A DNA stretch of 64,000 bases from Lota lota (GCA_026745465.1 JACYXH010000826.1:5755224-5819223), one strand, 5' to 3'; positions 12,311 through 23,234 are shown, counted from the stretch's first letter. Numbers and translations are program-made. The notes: a model not told the origin generated them from the letters alone.

Positions 12311-13711
12311 ATCCATACATGGACACCAATAACCCAATTTCAAGGTATAATCGCTTAATGGCATTCAATCGATTGACAGCCTAGGTCCACTCACTCCAGC
12401 GCTGCAGTAACAGAAAGGCCTGTATAAGCAATAGTGTGATGTTTCTACTCGTGGCAAACATTTATAATGTTTTTGGTTGCTGTAAGCCTGACCGAAGTTA
12501 TGAAAGCATACTCTTACTTCTACAGCTACTACTTCTAATATTATTAATACTTTCGCTATTGCTTATACTTCTATAGTAGTACAGCTATTGTTATATCTAC
12601 TACCAACTCTACTACTACTGCTAATAATGATATTAATCATAATCATAGTAATAATAATGATGTGAGAGGCTTCTAACTTTTACCCCCAAGAAAACAACAT
12701 GATGTCACTGGCATCACAGGTTAAAACATTACTAGAACTAGTCCTAAAGGTGTGTGTTAGAAACTGACCACTGGACTATCTGATTTGCCCCAGGACAGCT
12801 GCGCTCCTCTCGTAGAATCATCACTTTCTGCTCTGTGTAAGATACATTGAAACACAGTAGAGATACATAGATATACAGATACAGTAGATACACAATTGAC
12901 ATGTACAATTACAGTATGTAGAGAAACCGTTAGAAACATAGATAACATATATAGAGCAGATGTTATATGTATGGAGCAACAGCTAGAGACTAGATATTTA
13001 GAGAAACAGTAAGATACATAGCGAACAACTAGATTGATGGAGAAAAAGTTTGAAACATAGACAACAGATATAAAGGGGATGACATATGTATGGAGAAACA
13101 GCTAGAGACTAGATATTTAAAGAAACATAGAAAACACCTAGATATATAATGAAAAGGTTAAATGTATAGAGATTTCAGTTTATCATTAAGTTATAACTGA
13201 GGAACCAGGCACAGGCACATCTTAATAATGCTTCATTTTTAGATTGAAAGTTAGAGCAAACCCATCCCCATCTAAGTGAGCCCTGTATCTCAAATTTATT
13301 TGGTATATCCTTCATTCTTGAGTTTGTTCAAAAGAAACCCATTAAACTTGGCACAGTCATCAATAATGCAATATAGCTGTGCAATGATGCAGGATAGCTA
13401 GCTACATACCTTCAACATGTTTGGTCCCATAGGCTTTCTCAGGGAACAGACCCCTAAGGTAGGTGATGCTGGACACTGCAATGGCTAGAAGTTTCTTTAC
13501 AACGACCAGGGATTGCTGCTCTGTAGAGACCACATTCGGCAACAGCTGAGTCTCCTAAATAAATCAAACATAATACAATATATATGCAGACAAACAGTAG
13601 ATGCATGTTCATGCAGCAACCTGAATCTCTTTTGATGTTTATTAATATGGATATTAGTATTAAACAGGCTAATCATACCTGACCAGTCCTGGGTTGTTGG
13701 ACACATGCCAT
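7091..13711 (-). CDS. hormad1: HORMA domain-containing protein 1 (meiotic axis protein)
   Basis: Thirteen coding exons, in transcript order: 13711-13679, 13554-13410, 12832-12769, 12116-12080, 11965-11945, 11825-11799, 11654-11587, 11268-11117, 10048-9891, 9450-9376, 8237-8142, 7613-7557 and 7183-7091. They total 1026 nt, 341 residues plus TGA, with GT donors, AG acceptors and compatible phases throughout. The N-terminal HORMA domain is recognisable from [73 protein letters not shown] and the [11 protein letters not shown] segment. The C terminus has a basic [10 protein letters not shown] tail like the mammalian closure motif and nuclear signal. In the known family the protein coats unsynapsed meiotic chromosome axes and supports double-strand breaks and checkpoint signalling. 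Human HORMAD1 is longer (about 394 residues, from memory), mostly in the linker between domain and tail, so a linker exon may be missed here. The start ATG has a good context (ACCATGG). Two coding exons are only 21 and 27 nt. Confidence 0.93.
8850..8892 (-). other. Possible alternative terminal exon in hormad1 linker
   Basis: On the minus strand a good pyrimidine tract and CCTCCAG precede an open reading of [15 protein letters not shown] ending in TAG. It lies between the exons at 9450-9376 and 8237-8142, which join in phase without it. Its acidic make-up resembles the mammalian linker (a DVED-type segment), but no donor follows before the stop. It could be a truncated-isoform 3' exon, a decayed exon or chance. 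Confidence 0.2.
10310..10545. repeat. Degenerate teleost dispersed repeat fragment
   Basis: The text 'agccaaagctacttacaaa' near 10360-10380 and the ATTTACATTTTCATTTA run near 10467 resemble the widespread fish repeat containing 'atccaaagcgacttaca'. Within a hormad1 intron and clearly decayed. Assignment is from memory of the motif. Confidence 0.4.
12270..12309. repeat. (GT)n microsatellite in hormad1 intron
   Basis: About 20 GT dinucleotides with two GC interruptions at the left end, ending at TGTGTGTGC. Confidence 0.95.
12950..13140. repeat. Approximately 120-bp tandem duplication in hormad1 intron
   Basis: Two direct copies share GATGxxATATGTATGGAG, then AACAGCTAGAGACTAGATA and TTxAAGAAACA; they begin near 12958 and 13078. 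The whole block is built from AGATACATAGA-like words and probably grew from a simpler repeat. Confidence 0.75.
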
Positions 13712-13722
13712 GGTTGTGTAGA

Positions 13723-13879
13723 GGAACACAATTCTAAACAAAAAAAAATGTTGCATTGTTGCATAATCTGTGGGTGTCAATTTATTGTGCAACGCTGTCC
13801 TAAGACCACATCGGTTTTGTTGAGTATGGTGTTTCATTGTTTTGCCAGTGAGGTTACACTGGGAACACAATTCTAAACA
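13723..13879. repeat. 121-bp insertion-like segment flanked by 18-bp direct repeats
   Basis: The 18-base word GGAACACAATTCTAAACA occurs perfectly at 13723-13740 and 13862-13879. The 121 bp between them has a close relative in ensa intron 1 (15163-15274). On the minus strand each flank reads T-rich tract, GTTTAG, AATTGTG, so the duplication copies the probable splice acceptor of the first hormad1 coding exon. Confidence 0.8.
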
Positions 13880-14120
13880 ATGAAAAAAAATAGTTACGAT
13901 TAACATGATATTAGCTTTAGTTACATCTTAAACTACTACTGAAATAATCTAACATTAGCATTAGCTGACCTACTTTAGATTGGCGTTTCCATTTTATAGC
14001 ATCTTTTGAGCTAAGACATGCTGCATTAGAAACTAATGTCATGACACAAGCATGGTACATTGCCTGCTAAATTAAATATTACCGTATTACAATATACATT
14101 GTGGTCACCATGTTACTTAC

Positions 14121-14200
14121 AAAAAGTGTCTCTTTCTAAATCTCTTTAGCACAAAGCTAATTACCGAAATCGTTCCCGCTATCTGTATTTGATTGACAGT
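14121..14200 (-). other. hormad1: Probable noncoding leader exon of hormad1
   Basis: On the minus strand a perfect GTAAGT donor starts at 14120 just after ...GACACTTTTT. The exon with the ATG is preceded by a long T tract and GTTTAG acceptor, with that exon starting at 13733. Together these suggest a 5' UTR exon whose low edge is 14121; its upstream edge near 14200 is only a guess. Needs transcript support. Confidence 0.45.
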
Positions 14201-14715
14201 TGACCGTTTATCACAAACAGGCAGCCAATCACAAATAAGAGAATTACAATTAATAAAGAAAATAAAAATATTTAAACAATAATATTTAAAAATATATTTA
14301 TTTTATACCAGCTACATGTATTCGTAGTATGATTAATAAAAATTAAATTTAGTTTGTGTTGCCATATCTATGTACGTTACTGCCGTCTGAGGTGCCATTT
14401 TTCGCTCACACAGTAGTCTAAAAGGATTGGACCGCATGCTGTCAATCACAGTAGCTGCGCGGTCATGTCGTATTCCAGTGGCTCAGTTTAAAGCCCGTGG
14501 AAGCGCTCTGTAGCCTACTATTGGCTACTGTAAATGTCTGTCAAACGTGGGGCATCCCTCATGGTGACGTCACAAATCTTCTCGCCATTTTCACTGAGAG
14601 GCAGTCGTGTTCAGAAAACAAGGATTGAATTCAGCATAGATACAGAAATTGTATCTTAGCACAATAACAGCCTACCGGATAAACAGGACATTTGTCAGTC
14701 TAGAACGGTCGCAAC
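14200..14715. promoter_or_regulatory. Shared hormad1/ensa bidirectional promoter region
   Basis: The two genes start about 1 kb apart in opposite directions and the inferred transcription starts are closer still. The interval holds a full CRE palindrome TGACGTCA at 14565-14572, CCAAT boxes (CCAAT at 14225-14229; ATTGG at 14426-14430 and 14520-14524) and more CpG than the flanks. No clear TATA box faces ensa. The stretch from about 14590 to 14715 is probably ensa 5' UTR. Confidence 0.55.
14565..14572. promoter_or_regulatory. CRE palindrome (CREB/ATF site)
   Basis: Exact TGACGTCA, 144 bp upstream of the ensa start codon and in the shared promoter. Binding is inferred from the consensus only. 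Confidence 0.6.
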
Positions 14716-17700
14716 ATGTCGTCAGAAAACCTGGACTCAGACACTCAGATTGACTACGAAGACGAAAAACAGGTTGGTTTTGATGTCAGCCTTAGTGTTG
14801 TTGGGCCAGTCACTGAGTGTGCTAGCTGTAAGAGGCTAGCGCCTAGCTAGAACAAGTGAAAGTCTTTAAAATACACGCCTGAATGCAATGACACGCACAC
14901 AAGATGATGGCAGCATAAACATGCACACTTATTTTATTTGAATGAAATGAGTATTATCGGGGTTGTATATTAGAGCGTGTGTGTGGATACTGTGTGACTG
15001 AGTCTCGTCCCACTTGATTTGGCTCGTGTCATTGGCTCACCAGTCCACAGCAGCTGGGGCCTCATTGGTCAACTCTAACCTGACAACAACTGCAGTGAGC
15101 AGAGCTTCCGCATTATTCTCAAACTATACACTGCTGAGGTTGTGATGTTAAGGATATATAACCGAAAATGTTGCACTGTTACAGAATCTGTGGGTATCAA
15201 TATATTGTGCAATGCTTTCCTAACACCTATTGGTTTTGTTGAGTATGGTGTTTCATTGTTTTGCCAGTGAGGTCGAAGGCCTGTTCCCAGAAATATTTTA
15301 ACTCATGGTCTCATGAATTCCAAGATGGGACATTTTGGTGCATAGCAAAGAGTTGAAAACATGAATTAACCTTCTCATTCTGCACCCTTAAATCATGAAG
15401 TCAGCAGAACAGACAGCTATGTAAGAGATGCATGTTATTAAGGCATGTTGATGTATATACAGAAGCTTTTGGCTTTCTCCACGGATGACTGTTTTGGGTC
15501 AAATCTGTCAGTTATTCACACTGTTATGAATCACCCTATCTTTGTGAGCTCAAGTGAATCAACAAAGGCCCAGTACAACAAACAGCCTTCCCCTCCCTCC
15601 CTTCTCTTCCTCTGTGGTGTATGTTCATCGTCTTCTGTGCCCTCCTGAGTCATACTTTATCAGTCCACATTTTATAACAAAGGAAACTCTACACATTAAT
15701 ACAGGTCAGGGCAGGTAGATGGCTGTTATAACTCTTGTGAAGGAGTCACCTTGTTAACGCTTCCGACTCAATCAAGGTGTGGCATGGTTGTGTTTCACTT
15801 GTGTGTCTGACCTGTTCCACTAGTCATTGGCATTCTTGTGTTTTCATACGTGACGTGAATGCAGAAAGGTTACACTGGGTTAGGCCTACCTGTAACCTTG
15901 GTGAAAAAACCTTTCTTTGTCAATGCAAATATAATTGAATATGCTAGTTTAATGCTTGGTGTGTGTGCGCCTGTGCGTGTTTGCTGTTGTTTTGTGTATC
16001 CAACCCAACATGTGCATGCAGAGACACTGTTGTGGTGTGGGAGCATTTTGTTACTCATGTTATTTCCAAGAGACTTTAACTCCCAGAAGTCATCGCCATG
16101 GTTTTTAACCCTCGTTACAGCTCTCTCACATAGGAATTGTCTATACAATTTGATTTTAAAGGAGTAGGCTTCCCGTCCAAAAATATTTGGGTTAGGCCAT
16201 ACCTCGCCTACATGTCTAAAGAACAAGTTTGACTAGTGCTTTTGTTTTGCTTTGATTCATCTTTCTCATCAAATGGTTGAAAGAAACCTTTCAGCGCACT
16301 AATTGTTGTTTCTACATGGTTTTACTAGGGATGTAATGTTACACACACACATTTAATTTAATCTATAAGGTTGTGATTAGTTTATGCTTTTTCACTGTGT
16401 AGTACAATATAGTAGGAGAAGTAGTCTAGCTCTGTGATCTTTCTTGCACATTGACCTACCACGTATGACTTAAGTTATTTGGTACTTAAATGTGTATGTA
16501 AATATATTGCTGATATTCCACTTGTATTCTTATTCTTTTTGTATATTCTCTTGTTTGATCGGCACAGTTTCTGCTCTAACACCTGCATGTATCTCCTGGT
16601 CATCTCATCTTATATTGTTAGGATTCCCAGGAGAAGAACAGCAGTCCCATCAAATCTGAGGAAGCCAAACCGAAGGCCCAATACCCCAGCCTGGGCCAGA
16701 AGCCTGGAGGCTCTGACTTCCTTATGAGGCGGCTACAGAAAGGGGTAGGTGGCCAAACAGAAACTGCCATCATCCCCACAACAGACTACATAATCCCAAT
16801 AAGCATTGTGTTCTGTCCAAATATCCCTTTAATACACAGAAGAATGTCAGGTTAGGTCAAGCCGCATGGTTTGACCTAACCTGGTTTTGCCTTCAGAATT
16901 CTGGTTTTGCCTTCAGATAGCTTTAGCTTCAGATACACCATGTTTACTTTCCCTGAACCGATATTCCCTGATAGCATTACCGCTAGCATGAATAGCAGCA
17001 TTATATAGCATGACCTGGCACCCAAGGAATGGAAAACCCATGCTGCTTTCCCCCCCTGTTGTTTCAGTATCACATTCATGTTCACATATAATGGGATTTG
17101 ACTTGGAGTTGGTGCATTGCAGTAAAACTCCACATCAAATAACATAAATTCCTCAAGGTGAAGTCCATCATGTTGTTCCCCTGACACACACACATGTAAT
17201 GTTAGTTTATGCATTTCTGGATGAAAATCAATCCAATTGTTCCAATGTAAATTATATACAAACATTCTCATTCAAATGTCCATACAAATGGAAACTAAAC
17301 TTCTACATCCTATAACTTAAAACCATCTTTAGTGAAGTGTATTGTGTTTATTCTACAACACATTATTACACTATCCTGCCCTCAGTTGCTTAGTCCACAT
17401 TTAGCTTGTGACCTTGCTCATCCCATAATGCAAGGCAACAATAGTCACTTCCAATTCCCTATCTGATTGGCTACATTTAATTCAAGCTTTGTCATAATAT
17501 ATATAAGTTATGTTATTCTCTATAAGGTTTCTAGTACCCATCATGACTTGATGGGATATGATGAGAAGACATTTAATTATTGAAGAGTTGAACCTTTGCT
17601 CTTCCAGGCCCAGCCAAAGATGAAGCTTCACAATACCTAATCAGTTAGTCTTTTGCAAATGCATTTATCTCTCTTCTCTCCCACCCCACCTAGCCAAGGT

Positions 17701-17864
17701 TCTTTGACTCTGGAGACTACAACATGGCCAAGGACAAGATGAAGAACAAGCAGCTCCCCGTGGCTGGGCCCGACAAGAACCTGGTGACTGGGGACCACAT
17801 TCCCACGCCACAGGACCTGCCCCAGAGGAAGTCCTCCCTGGTTACCAGCAAGCTAGCCGGCTAG
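14716..17864 (+). CDS. ensa: Alpha-endosulfine, PP2A-B55 inhibitor
   Basis: Three coding exons: 14716-14772 (19 codons), 16622-16744 (41 codons) and 17694-17864 (56 codons plus TAG), all phase 0, giving 116 residues, close to human ENSA isoforms. The start is [19 protein letters not shown] after GCAACATG. The family hallmark FDSGDY is at residues 64-69. In known biology Greatwall/MASTL phosphorylates this Ser (66 here), turning the protein into a tight inhibitor of PP2A-B55 that permits mitotic entry. The C terminus [12 protein letters not shown] carries the PKA-type site near Ser107/108. ENSA is preferred to the paralogue ARPP19 because of the tail and its neighbours hormad1 and mcl1. Intron 1 (1.85 kb) holds a repeat shared with the hormad1 leader intron. 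Confidence 0.96.
15163..15274. repeat. Dispersed repeat copy in ensa intron 1
   Basis: Same orientation and roughly 85-90% alike to 13746-13855. Shared words include AATCTGTGGGT, TATTGTGCAA, GGTTTTGTTGAGTATGGTG and TTTCATTGTTTTGCCAGTG. Not flanked here by the 18-bp direct repeat seen at the hormad1 copy. Confidence 0.8.
16848..16917. repeat. Perfect 13-bp hairpin followed by a 20-bp tandem pair
   Basis: CAGGTTAGGTCAA (16848-16860) and its reverse complement (16871-16883) enclose a 10-nt loop. The right arm runs straight into CTGGTTTTGCCTTCAGA, repeated once with a 20-bp period. Intronic in ensa; probably a remnant of a small transposon or a replication-slippage product. Confidence 0.7.
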
Positions 17865-20800
17865 CCTCCACGATCTGAGGAACGCCCCCTCAACCATCCC
17901 CCTCCTCCCCTGGGGCTACGAGAGCTGCTTGCCACCCCCTCACCTTCACTTCCCAAGATGTCCATCTTCTCACGCCCTTCCTTCTCCCCTCCTCATACTC
18001 CTCTCTTTCATTTCTCTTCTCCCCCTCCCCCCCCTCTCCTCTCCCTTCCTCCTCCTCCTCTTCCTCCCCCTCCTCCTGTGAACCCCCACAGGCGCTCCTT
18101 GGCTTAACATATCCTATTTAAGCTCCATGTGTGTGCGCGTGTGAGAGAGGAGATGCATTTGCGACCATACTCTGCCTTCTCGCTACACACACACACACCT
18201 CTTCCAGACACACATACACACTACCCTCCCGTAACTGTTGTTCCCACTGCTCTGAGATGTATCACAGTAGAGTGGCATCATCGCCAGTCAGGGGGTTGGA
18301 TGGGGTGAGTCAATGCACTTTGTATGATGTACAGTCATTGTTTATTGTTTTGATGTTTTGTTTAGTTTTATTTCTGGGGGATTTCTTTTGTTTTGGAATT
18401 GTTCTAATTGCATCCTCCAAGATACCAAAATGACTATGTATGTATAAGGGGAGGTGCCGTATACCTTGTGCACTCCGACGTCTTTGGGATGGGCGTCTTT
18501 GTGATTAAAATCCCTCCAGTTGGGTGGGATGGGTGGCGGGCGAGAGAGTGGAGAGTGTGAGGATTATTATTGGTAGTATTATTTTTGTTTGTAATAATCG
18601 CTTGCATACCAAAACCTGTAAGAGGCTGCTGCATTAGTCGAGAGAAGTGTTCGGACTGGAATCGTAGTGGGAACGCTGCAGAAGAAACGGCTCGGGCCTC
18701 TCATCCTATCCTGTTTCGCCGACTCTCGTCGATCAGATTCACCCTACGCCTCGCTCTCTGCAGCTCCCCCAAACAGGAAAAAGCATCCCCTTATGTTTCT
18801 GTTTACCGCTGCTTCTGTGTCATCACTCCCTTTGACTTTTATCTAGAAAATTCTGCATGTAGTAAGAAACACACAAACAGAAGACAAGAACCAACTATTG
18901 AGGACTAGCGACCGCGAGTAGCGAGTGAATACACATCTCTGCTGGGTCCTTGTTGGCCCTGACAATCCATAAACACACACACTTCTTCGCTTCTACGCTA
19001 CCAAGGCATTCCAATTTACCTCCTTGTATCCCAACTAAAAGCTGGCCATGCTCACTCGCAGTGGAGGGGAAAGTGGATGGTTCACTGATATTTGTTAACC
19101 TGTTTTGGAGTTACGGATACGGATGTGGCATATCAATAACATCAGTGGGTGACACATTCAAAAAAGTGTTGTGCTGATAGGAATTTACTTCTGGACTACA
19201 TGGGAGTTATCCTGGACTACAAATGCAGCCATTGCAGTCCAGGAATTATGTGCACTCTAGAGTCCAAAAGTCCACTAGTTTGGCATAGCTGGTCATGCAC
19301 ACAGGTCACTTTGAAGAGAATCCATAGCATTGATAATAAGTACAATTGACTGTCGGTGAACTGTCCGTTTTAATTCTTGGTTTGGTGGCTTTTATTACAT
19401 CAAGACGTGCATCTGCTACGAGCGTAAAGAATTCATAGTGTGTGTAGTTCTGTAAATATTTGAAATGTTGTACATTTATTTGTACATCTTTATGGGGCCT
19501 TAAGTTTATCCTAATAAGCTGTTCTATAAAGTATGAAAACCAGGCCTGGCTATCCCGATAGTGGTAGCTCACTTAATCTGGAAGACTCACTTAATAATCA
19601 CTGGTGGTAGTTTAAGTATCCTGTGCACACTAGCTAGAATTAAGATATTTGATCCCTCTGTTGTTTTGGCCCTTACAATACACTATCTTCAGCTCGTCGC
19701 TCTCGCCACTGCTACTCGCTGAACACAGGTTCTCTGATGTCACTGCAACAGCAGTTCACAGCCACATCACAACATTGCCTATTATGTCTTATCTCTAGGA
19801 CTTTTGAATTGTGTCAAATAGCGGCGAGTGGAGGAAAAAATAAAATCCTTTTGTGTGCTTTAATGGAGGTCTGTGAATGTGCTGCCGATTCTACACTGTA
19901 AATAATTCACTATATCCGGGATAGGGTTGTTCTATTTGTTTTCGTTTTTCTCCACTACTTTCACCTCTTCCCCATGAGCTGATTTGTGGTTCCCCTCCTC
20001 CTCCCCTTTCAGCAAGACACACTGTTTCTGCTTTCTGAAAAGCAGGGGCTCTGAATGGCTTTCTCAAATGAGTGTGTGGGATGTGTAGTACTGTACATGC
20101 TGCTGCTGCTGCTGCTGCAGATGTGGTCGACAGCCAATTTTGAACGACACCTGAGTCCTCTATTTGTACCTGTCAAACCCAAATCCTCTCCCGAGTCTCT
20201 TTATCTTCCTGCCACGTGATTGAGTCCCTTTTCAGTCACTAGATTGCAGGGGAAGAGCGAAAGTAACTATAGGAAATGGAAGTTCCACCCGTGAATCTCT
20301 GATTTGCGCTCTTTCAATTTGATCCCATGTGATCTGAGTAGAAATGAGGCAACTCCCTCACAGCCCCCATCTTCATTTCTGACCACTGGAATTTATAGCA
20401 TTCAAAAGTGAAAATAGATTATTAAATACAAAATGCTTTATGATTACTGGGGCAGGATTCTTGAATGCTACTTAATGTGGACTGTTTGGCTTTGTACAAA
20501 ACAATTCCATGAGGCAGGGGGATTGTGGGGTATGTTTAAATACCAATGTCTCATGTCCTGTTCAAATCTAATTAACGTGCCAGAAATGTAAAAATAAATG
20601 ACAGACAATGTGCTCTGAGGTACCTTGTGCTGCTTTTACCTGAGCTGTGTTCTTGTTGTTTTGCCTTTATGAGTAAGTGTTTTATTTTAATTTTTCAGGC
20701 ATTCTCTTATTGTGTGATTCCTATATTTTTATCCCATAATATATGCAGGGATTTCTACTGATAAATTAATGAGGAATATATGATAACTAGGATGTCTTGA

Positions 20801-20925
20801 GAACACAGGAATGATTTTAAGAATTTGGAAGGTGCAGGGCTACTCAGAATGTTTTCCTTTGTCTTTTGGACAAAGGTCAGGAGTTTTGTCAGTATTTGAA
20901 ATAAACTTTTACATTACGATATTTG
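17865..20925 (+). other. ensa: ensa 3' UTR
   Basis: Untranslated sequence after TAG. It begins with a C/T-rich stretch (about 17880-18080), includes CTG repeats near 20099-20119, and ends with a canonical AATAAA at 20900-20905 followed by a T/GT-rich stretch. AATAAA or close variants near 19837 and 20593 could give shorter forms. Open frames inside it have no family signature. Confidence 0.7.
20900..20905 (+). terminator. Poly(A) signal, distal ensa end
   Basis: AATAAA with TTTGTGTTGTTTGATTGT-like GT-rich sequence 25-40 bases downstream, as expected for cleavage and polyadenylation. Confidence 0.6.
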
Positions 20926-21080
20926 TGTTGTTTGATTGTCATATCAGTTGGCTGCAGGTATCAATGTTTTTTGAATGATTATTTCATCTTTTTGTCGGTG
21001 CCGAAATTGCGAGTCCTGGTCACATCCATGGTCTTAACACTGACACATTTTAGTATATACTTTATCCATATCTTCTTATA

Positions 21081-21094
21081 CCACCAGGTGGCGC
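21081..21094 (+). promoter_or_regulatory. CTCF-consensus motif between ensa and mcl1
   Basis: CCACCAGGTGGCGC fits the degenerate vertebrate CTCF core CCASYAGRKGGCRS at every position. It lies between the distal ensa poly(A) signal and the mcl1 promoter, a sensible place for a boundary. Binding itself is inferred. Confidence 0.5.
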
Positions 21095-21754
21095 CAAATA
21101 TTACAGAAATGCCAGTTTACTGTAACCTCAATGAAATGCCCCCAATTATTGGTTTAACTAATCTATTCAATTGGGGTGCAAAGCTTTGGAAGAGAAAATC
21201 CACAACTTGTTTTTCATTATTATTTACGTTTCCAAGCGATTATTATGTTTGATTTGGTTCTCTTGATTGTGGATGTGACGCATTGTATCGAACCCGTAGG
21301 TCGTGTGGTAGAAACTAAACTAGTTTTGGTACTTCCACATATTGAGCTTCGGTTCTTGGAATATGTACGTGATATGTTCGAAGTAATATACAAATATAAC
21401 CATCTTACTGAAGAAAAAAAAACGTACGTGAGCTAAAATAATAATAAATTCATATTGTAAACATAAAGCAGGCCTAGTGGTATACCTGTTAGAACGTACG
21501 TAATTATATAGAATTGTGTTGTGTTTGTCAAATTAGATGTTTTAGAGAAGAGGGCCTTCAAATGTGAATATTTATAGCATCTAGGTATGATTATATATAG
21601 CTAGGACTACTATTATTTTACTAACGGCTAATTCAACTTTCTGGATAAAGATAAAACCATATTAATACTACAGCCAATCACTTCACTTGCTGGTATTATG
21701 TTTTTTTTTTCTGGTTGAGATCTCTAGAATGACCTAAAGAACTATATAAAAAAA

Positions 21755-21942
21755 AGAAATATATATATAAGGTAAGTGACGCATGCAACGTCACCACGCT
21801 CCGCCTTTAGTTTTACTACGTATGTAGACGGCACAGCCAAGAGGAGTCTTACAAGCGCAGACCTACCATGGAGAGGTTCTTTCTTTGAATATAAATACAT
21901 TTATAATTACACTCGTCCAGGACCGCCATTAAAATCCTCAAA
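21755..21942 (+). promoter_or_regulatory. mcl1: mcl1 promoter and 5' UTR
   Basis: A TATA-like ATATATATAAGG (about 21760-21772) is followed by two inverted CRE half-sites, GTGACG at 21776-21781 and CGTCAC at 21789-21794, and a CTCCGCC GC-type box. The coding start is about 170 bases further on. Mammalian MCL1 is an immediate-early gene using CREB and SRF sites (family knowledge); only the CRE-like halves are seen here. Confidence 0.5.
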
Positions 21943-23234
21943 ATGAATATGATGTCACCGAATCGGGCTACAAACTTTGCAACCGGATCACTAGTAGGCC
22001 TACCACTAGTACGGAGCTGCTTTATTATCCCTCAAAATGGAGTCGAAGACCGATCCGTGGAGTTCCACTCCGAAGATTCATCCACCATGAGAGAGAGGTC
22101 ATCGTCTATTGAGCTGGGATTGACGACGTTTAAAAGCGGCGATGACTGTCCACCACGACCCACGACACTAGGCACGCCGAACATGGTGAACAAATCGCTG
22201 GACAACGAAGAAGGAGACGGGTCGCTTCCTAGCACTCCGGAACTGCAGTCTGATGTGGACATGGACAGCCAGTCAGAGGAACAAGTGTTGGAAAGCGACA
22301 CCAGGCAAATCATTAGCACTTTTCTCAGAGACTATGTAGGGGCATCCAAACCAAAAAGGAAGCAAGACAAGGTTCAAGCTACAATGACAAGAGTTGTAGA
22401 CGGCGTGCTCGAAAAACACAGATACGCATACAAGGGTAGGTCTCGTTAGCTGAAATATAACCAGCGATTTAAAACCTTCCAGACACGTGTTTATTTCAAC
22501 CTTCCATCAATTAACCACAACCATTAACATATTTATCCCGATTTCACAACGTCTACGTATGCATACTATTTGATATACTAACATGTTAGGTATATATTGG
22601 GAATGTAGTCTACATTATTTTGTATTAACGTAACGATTCCCATATACAACTTGAGTGATTGAAAAGTTCAGCGGACAATGCTGAATTGAATATACGTTTC
22701 TCACCAACGTCCTTTATTTGAAGGTATGATCAGGAAATTGGAATTGGACGGCCGAGGGGAAGACATGCGTTTTGTCACGTCTGTGGCCACGAGTCTCTTT
22801 GCAGACGGCACAACAAACTGGGGGCGCATTGCCAGCCTAGTGGCCTTCGGGGCAGCGTTGTGTCAGTACCTGGAGGCGAGGGGTAGAGAAGGCTGCGTGT
22901 CGCTGGTTGCCCAAGAGATTTCCACATACCTCCTTTCAGACCAACGGGAGTGGTTGGCAAAAAACAACTCATGGGTACGTTGTGACATAGCTGACTGTGG
23001 GAGTGCTCCCAGTGAAAATGTTCCTGTTGCATAACTGCTTTGTTGTTACTAATCTGGCCATTGACTCAATCTCTACAGATTGAAATCTAACTGGCATTTT
23101 GTTTTTCATTGTTTCAGGATGGCTTCGTAGAGTTTTTTCGAGTAACAGACCCTGAGGCGACAGTAAGAAATACACTCATGGCCTTTGCCGGATTTGCTGG
23201 TATTGGGGCCACGATAGCCCTACTAATCAGGTGA
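21943..23234 (+). CDS. mcl1: Induced myeloid leukemia cell differentiation protein Mcl-1
   Basis: Exons 21943-22435, 22724-22974 and 23118-23234 (TGA) join in phase to give 286 residues; human MCL1 is about 350. This is an anti-apoptotic BCL2-family protein that holds BAK and BH3-only proteins at mitochondria. The variable N-terminal part contains DGSLPSTPE (92-100), matching the human phosphodegron, with Ser94 and Thr98 spaced as human S159/T163. BH3 is near 146-158 (MTRVVDGVLEK), BH1 contains NWGRIASLVAFGA (196-208), and BH2 spans the exon 2/3 junction (WLAKNNSWDGFVEFF). A tail anchor follows (about 264-284) and the chain ends in LLIR. In BH3 the usual small residue before the conserved Asp153 is Val. 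A second in-frame ATG lies two codons after the chosen start. Which teleost paralogue (a or b) is not resolved. Confidence 0.96.
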
